Positions 8,636 to 11,246 of a DNA stretch of 11,246 nucleotides are shown piece by piece. Each line of letters opens with the position of its first letter. The first letter of the stretch is position 1. The stretch is from positions 1-11,246 of the forward strand of contig JAIFKN010000307.1 in assembly GCA_020049615.1 (NCBI GenBank), in the 5' to 3' direction. The position numbers and the translations under genes were made by a program. The DNA comes from a bacterium. GTDB taxonomy: Bacteria > Planctomycetota > UBA11346. The notes beneath the pieces were generated by a model. That model was not told the DNA's origin and did not search any database. It saw only the letters and a list, made by a program, of their open reading frames with translations.

Positions 8636-10761
8636 GTCGGCGGGGTGGCCGGCGGCGCAGCGGCCGGCGGGGTCGCGGTCTCGGCTGGCGGCGGCTTCGA
8701 GCCATAGCCGTAGCCGTAACCATAGCCGTAACCATAGCCGTAGCCGGGCCCGTGGCTGCGCTCGTCATTGAACACGACGCCGAGCAGCTTGCCCGACAGC
8801 GGGCCGAACTGCGCGATGGTCCGGCGCAGGCCGCCGCGCAGGGTGCGTCGGTCGCGCACCACCAGCACGACGCCGTCGGCCAGCTCGGCGGCGGGCAGGG
8901 CGTCGGCGACCAGGCCCATCGGCGGGGTGTCGATCACCACCGCGGCGTAGCCGGCGCGCAGCTGCTCGACCAGGCGCGGGAACTCGCCGCGCTGCAGCAG
9001 CTCGCCGGGATTGGGCGGCCGCACGCCCACCGGCAGCAGGTCGAGGTTGGCGTAGCCGCTGGCGATCGGCGCCACGTCGGTCTCGCCGGCGAGGCGGAAG
9101 CTGAGGCCGCGCTCGGCGTTGATCCCGAGCTGGTCGTGCGCGGTCGGCTTGCGCATGTCGGCGTCGACCAGCACGGTACGCGCCCCGGCCGAGGCGAGTG
9201 CCAGGGCCAGGCGCGCCGCCACCGTGCTCTTGCCCTCGCCCGGGCCGCTGCTGGTGACGACGTAGACCTGGCTGCCGTCGCCGCGGCGCAGCAGGCGCAG
9301 CGAGGCGCGCAGGCTGCGCAGGGCCTCGGCGACCTCGTGCGGCTGGGCCGGATCGCCGCCGGCGCCGAGCGGCTTCAGTGCGGTGGAGTGCGGCACCTGC
9401 ACCAGGATGGGCAGGCCGGTCAGGCTGGCGGCGTCGGCCGGGCCGCGCACGCGGCGGTCGAGGGCGTCGGCGGCGAGGGCGGCGCCGAGGGCGGCGACCG
9501 CGCCGGCCAGCAGGGCGGCGGCGGCGAACAGGCTGCGGCGGATGTTGACCGGATCCTGGGCCACGGCCGGCGGATCGACCACCACCACCTGGCTGGCGTC
9601 GAGGCGGCTGGCGACCTCCTCCTCGCCCAGGCGGGTGAGCAGGCGCTCGGACATGCGCTCGCGGGTGGCGCGCTCCTCGCTCAGCTGCTGCAGGCGGATG
9701 AGGTCGGCACGATAGGCGTTGAGGTCGCTCTCGGCGGTGGCGACGCGGTCTTGCAGGCTGGCGCGCTGCAGCTTCAGCTCGGCGGTGCGCACGGCGATGG
9801 CCGCCGTGGCCGCTTCGACCGCCTCGCGCAGGTGGGCACGCTTGGCCAGGATCTGCTCGGTCACCTCGACCATGCGCGGATGGGCCTCCTTGTACTTCTG
9901 GGCCAGCCGGGTGGACTGGTCGTGCAGGGCGTAGAGCAGCTGCTGCTGCTCGACCACCTGCGGGTGGCGGTTGACCGCATCGATGCGCTGCAGCGCAGTC
10001 ACCGCCGCATCGGCATCGGCGGCGCCGGTGCGCGCCGCCTCGACCTGCTGCTGCGCCGCCTCGGCCTCGGCCAGGGCGTTGTCGAGCAGGCTGCGCTGCC
10101 GCGCCAGCTCGACCAGACGCTCGGTCATCAGGTTCTTGTCCGGGTCGCTGTCGATGATGTTGCGGGCGGTGCGGAACTCCTGCTCTGCGGCGCGCGCCGC
10201 CTCCAGGCGCTCGCGCGCGCTGGCCACCTGGGTCGAGAGGAAGCCCAGCGCGCCCTCCGCCCGCTGGCCCTTCATCCGCGCCTGCTGCGCCAGGTAGGAG
10301 TCGATGGTCGCCTGGAGCAGGGTCAGCGCGCCCTGCGGCGACTCGTCGCGCACCGACACCTGGATGACCCAGCTGTCGCGGCTGGTCGCCACCTTCAGGC
10401 GCTGGCGCAGGGCCTCGGTCGGCTCGTTGGCGGTGCTGTAGGGTGGGCGGGCGTCAGCCCCGGCGGCGGTCAGGGCGGCCTTCAGCGCGACCTCGGACTG
10501 CAGCATGTCGCGCTGGGTGTTGAGCAGGCTGAATTCGATGCGGCCCGATTCGGGATCGGCCTGGAACTCCACCGCCTTGCGCCCGCGGTCGACCGCCAGC
10601 TTGGCCTTGGCCTCGTAGAGGGGGGTCTGGCGCATGAGACCGACGAACAGGCCGATACAGACCGCAAGCCCGACCCCGCTGCACAGCCAGCGCCGGCGCC
10701 AGGCAACGGCGGCCAGATCGGCCAGGCTCATCGAGGTTGGTGCATCTACGGTCTGGCTCAT
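8632..10761 (-). CDS. Polysaccharide chain-length regulator fused to BY-kinase (Wzc-like tyrosine autokinase)
   Basis: A 709-aa protein counted from ATG 10761. This start is preferred over two ATGs upstream in the same frame (10803, 10860) because AGAGG lies 10 nt before it and the Wzz domain begins soon after. Order: first membrane helix about 24-43; Wzz-type periplasmic domain; long coiled coil about 165-375; a DPPAVAQDP stretch before the second helix (410-431); cytoplasmic kinase. Kinase motifs: Walker A SSGPGEGKST (504-513), Walker A' VLVDADMRKP (530-539), Walker B VVIDTPP (608-614). The NPGELL loop typical of BY-kinases follows Walker A'. The C-terminus has seven tyrosines alternating with Gly (674-686), the expected autophosphorylation tail but unusually regular, followed by a Pro/Ala-rich end. 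In the family, cycles of phosphorylation control polymer length and export. It heads the minus-strand cluster and overlaps the polymerase-like gene by 4 bp. No outer-membrane exporter gene (Wza-like) is visible. Confidence 0.93.
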   Translation of the reverse strand: MSQTVDAPTSMSLADLAAVAWRRRWLCSGVGLAVCIGLFVGLMRQTPLYEAKAKLAVDRGRKAVEFQADPESGRIEFSLLNTQRDMLQSEVALKAALTAAGADARPPYSTANEPTEALRQRLKVATSRDSWVIQVSVRDESPQGALTLLQATIDSYLAQQARMKGQRAEGALGFLSTQVASARERLEAARAAEQEFRTARNIIDSDPDKNLMTERLVELARQRSLLDNALAEAEAAQQQVEAARTGAADADAAVTALQRIDAVNRHPQVVEQQQLLYALHDQSTRLAQKYKEAHPRMVEVTEQILAKRAHLREAVEAATAAIAVRTAELKLQRASLQDRVATAESDLNAYRADLIRLQQLSEERATRERMSERLLTRLGEEEVASRLDASQVVVVDPPAVAQDPVNIRRSLFAAAALLAGAVAALGAALAADALDRRVRGPADAASLTGLPILVQVPHSTALKPLGAGGDPAQPHEVAEALRSLRASLRLLRRGDGSQVYVVTSSGPGEGKSTVAARLALALASAGARTVLVDADMRKPTAHDQLGINAERGLSFRLAGETDVAPIASGYANLDLLPVGVRPPNPGELLQRGEFPRLVEQLRAGYAAVVIDTPPMGLVADALPAAELADGVVLVVRDRRTLRGGLRRTIAQFGPLSGKLLGVVFNDERSHGPGYGYGYGYGYGYGYGSKPPPAETATPPAAAPPATPPT
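8701..8745 (-). repeat. In-frame hexanucleotide repeat GGYTAY encoding (Gly-Tyr)7
   Basis: Seven consecutive GGY-TAY codon pairs encode the alternating Gly-Tyr tail of the kinase. Codons vary (GGC/GGT, TAC/TAT), with a recurring GGTTAC next to GGCTAT, so the tract is both a protein repeat and an imperfect DNA hexamer repeat. Gain or loss of one unit would keep the frame and change the tyrosine count by one. Confidence 0.95.
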
Positions 10762-10771
10762 GGATGGCCCG

Positions 10772-10776
10772 CCTCT
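10772..10776 (-). promoter_or_regulatory. Ribosome binding site deciding the BY-kinase start
   Basis: On the minus strand AGAGG ends 10 nt before the ATG at 10761-10759. This supports that ATG rather than the in-frame ATGs at 10803 and 10860. It is one of only two readable Shine-Dalgarno-like sites in the window. Confidence 0.55.
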
Positions 10777-10888
10777 GTAGCGTGCGCCCAGCGGGCTGTC
10801 CATGGCGCCGTGGCGGAGGATGCGGCGCGGATACATGCTGAGGTGGGGCTTGTATGCCAACCGGGCTCCTATAGGTTGGACAGACCAT

Positions 10889-10893
10889 AGGGG
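10889..10893 (+). promoter_or_regulatory. Ribosome binding site of the secreted protein gene
   Basis: AGGGG lies 9 nt before ATG 10903. A second in-frame ATG at 10894 directly abuts this site and so is unlikely to be used. Confidence 0.6.
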
Positions 10894-10902
10894 ATGACAT
10901 CC

Positions 10903-11246
10903 ATGCGTCGTATCGCCACCGTGCTGCTGACTGTACTCTGCGTGGCCTCGTCCTGGGCCGCCGACGGCTTCACCGATGACCAGTTGAAGCAGATCTCAGA
11001 CGCTGCGGCCAAGCTGGGTGACGGGGCCGGCGGTTCAATCACCCTGACGGTGAATGGCGCCAGCATCGCGGTCGGACTGTACAAGAGCGCCAATGGTTCC
11101 GTCATCGTGGCCGGAGATGGTGTGCCGGCCGCTTCTCGGGGCACCTACACGTTCACCACTGGCGCCGGCTCGCTCGGCGTAGCCTTCAGGCCCGCTGGTG
11201 GCGGTGCCCAGCAGACCCGGACGTTCGCAGTGGGGGCGAACCCGAC
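10903..11246 (+). CDS. Secreted hypothetical protein, N-terminal part (runs off right edge)
   Basis: An open frame of 114 codons plus two bases from ATG 10903 to the window edge, without a stop. The N-terminus MRRIATVLLTVLCVASSWAA is a classical signal peptide: two arginines, a hydrophobic core, and a likely cut after Ala19 or Ala20 (SWA-AD). The mature part starts DGFTDDQLKQISDAAAKLGD, probably one helix. It continues as a Gly/Thr/Val-rich stretch with alternating hydrophobic residues that looks like β-strands, such as SITLTVNGASIAV and GTYTFTTG. No cysteine or lipobox is seen in the mature part, so it is probably periplasmic, extracellular or outer-membrane associated. Third codon positions carry clearly more A/T than in the other genes. 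It diverges from the polysaccharide cluster. I do not recognise the family. Confidence 0.75.
   Translation, partial: MRRIATVLLTVLCVASSWAADGFTDDQLKQISDAAAKLGDGAGGSITLTVNGASIAVGLYKSANGSVIVAGDGVPAASRGTYTFTTGAGSLGVAFRPAGGGAQQTRTFAVGANP

Larger units (their letters stand above)
10762..10902. promoter_or_regulatory. Divergent intergenic region, presumed promoters of kinase cluster and secreted protein
   Basis: These 141 bp separate two divergent genes and must hold regulatory sequence for at least the secreted protein gene, and probably the start of the polysaccharide cluster. Two dyads are visible near the right side: CCAACC (10857-10862) with GGTTGG (10874-10879), and an imperfect CTATaGGT (10869-10876) with ACCATAG (10884-10890). 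TATAGG at 10870-10875 could be a -10 element for the rightward gene, but no fitting -35 stands 16-18 bp upstream. The promoter positions are therefore unproven. Confidence 0.4.

Noticed and set aside
10762..10860. N-terminal extension of the BY-kinase from ATG 10860 or 10803
   Set aside because: The extra 33 residues are not typical of the family, and the Shine-Dalgarno-like AGAGG fits ATG 10761.
8101..10890. 929-aa plus-strand open frame opposite the BY-kinase
   Set aside because: The minus strand carries Walker A, A' and B motifs and the Wzz domain. The plus frame has none and is low complexity.

Overview
This is an 11.2-kb stretch of very GC-rich, almost fully coding bacterial DNA. Nearly every codon in the central genes ends in G or C, which also leaves very long spurious reading frames on the opposite strand. 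The gene families (RseP-type intramembrane protease, Wzc-type kinase fused to a Wzz-type chain-length domain, O-antigen ligase-like polymerase) point to a diderm chromosome. The enlarged RseP homologue (720 aa against about 450 in E. coli) and the weak Shine-Dalgarno sequences would fit Planctomycetota or a relative. REP-like hairpins with a GTAG head recall Gammaproteobacteria. No rRNA, tRNA or clear marker is present, so the phylum stays open.

Layout, left to right. Positions 1-239 hold the start of a minus-strand gene that runs off the left edge. Positions 240-544 are a 305-bp divergent gap filled by a 19-unit degenerate heptamer array (304-433) and two REP-like hairpins (445-490). Positions 545-2707 (+) encode a site-2 protease of the RseP family with an expanded PDZ region. 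A perfect 23-bp inverted repeat (2712-2772) separates it from a convergent minus-strand cluster.

The cluster is transcribed right to left. It starts with a bacterial tyrosine kinase/chain-length regulator (10761-8632), continues with an O-antigen ligase/polymerase-like membrane protein whose GTG start overlaps the kinase stop by 4 bp (8635-6038), then a solitary GspF/PilC-like membrane protein (5980-5015) and a hybrid sensor histidine kinase with two receiver domains (4917-2782). Right of the cluster, a 141-bp divergent gap leads to a secreted protein gene (10903 to the right edge, +), cut by the window and with noticeably more A/T at codon third positions.

How it may work together (inference): the kinase and the polymerase-like protein are a coherent pair for assembly of a surface or exopolysaccharide, probably translationally coupled. 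The GspF-like protein and hybrid kinase follow on the same strand with gaps of 57 and 97 bp. They may be co-transcribed and link polysaccharide output to an envelope machine and signalling, but nothing in the sequence proves this. The points most worth a second look are the (Gly-Tyr)7 tail of the kinase, the roughly 415-residue extra-membrane C-terminal region of the polymerase-like protein, the lone GspF-like protein in a polysaccharide cluster, and the family of hairpins that keep a TTCA/TGAA loop while their stems change.
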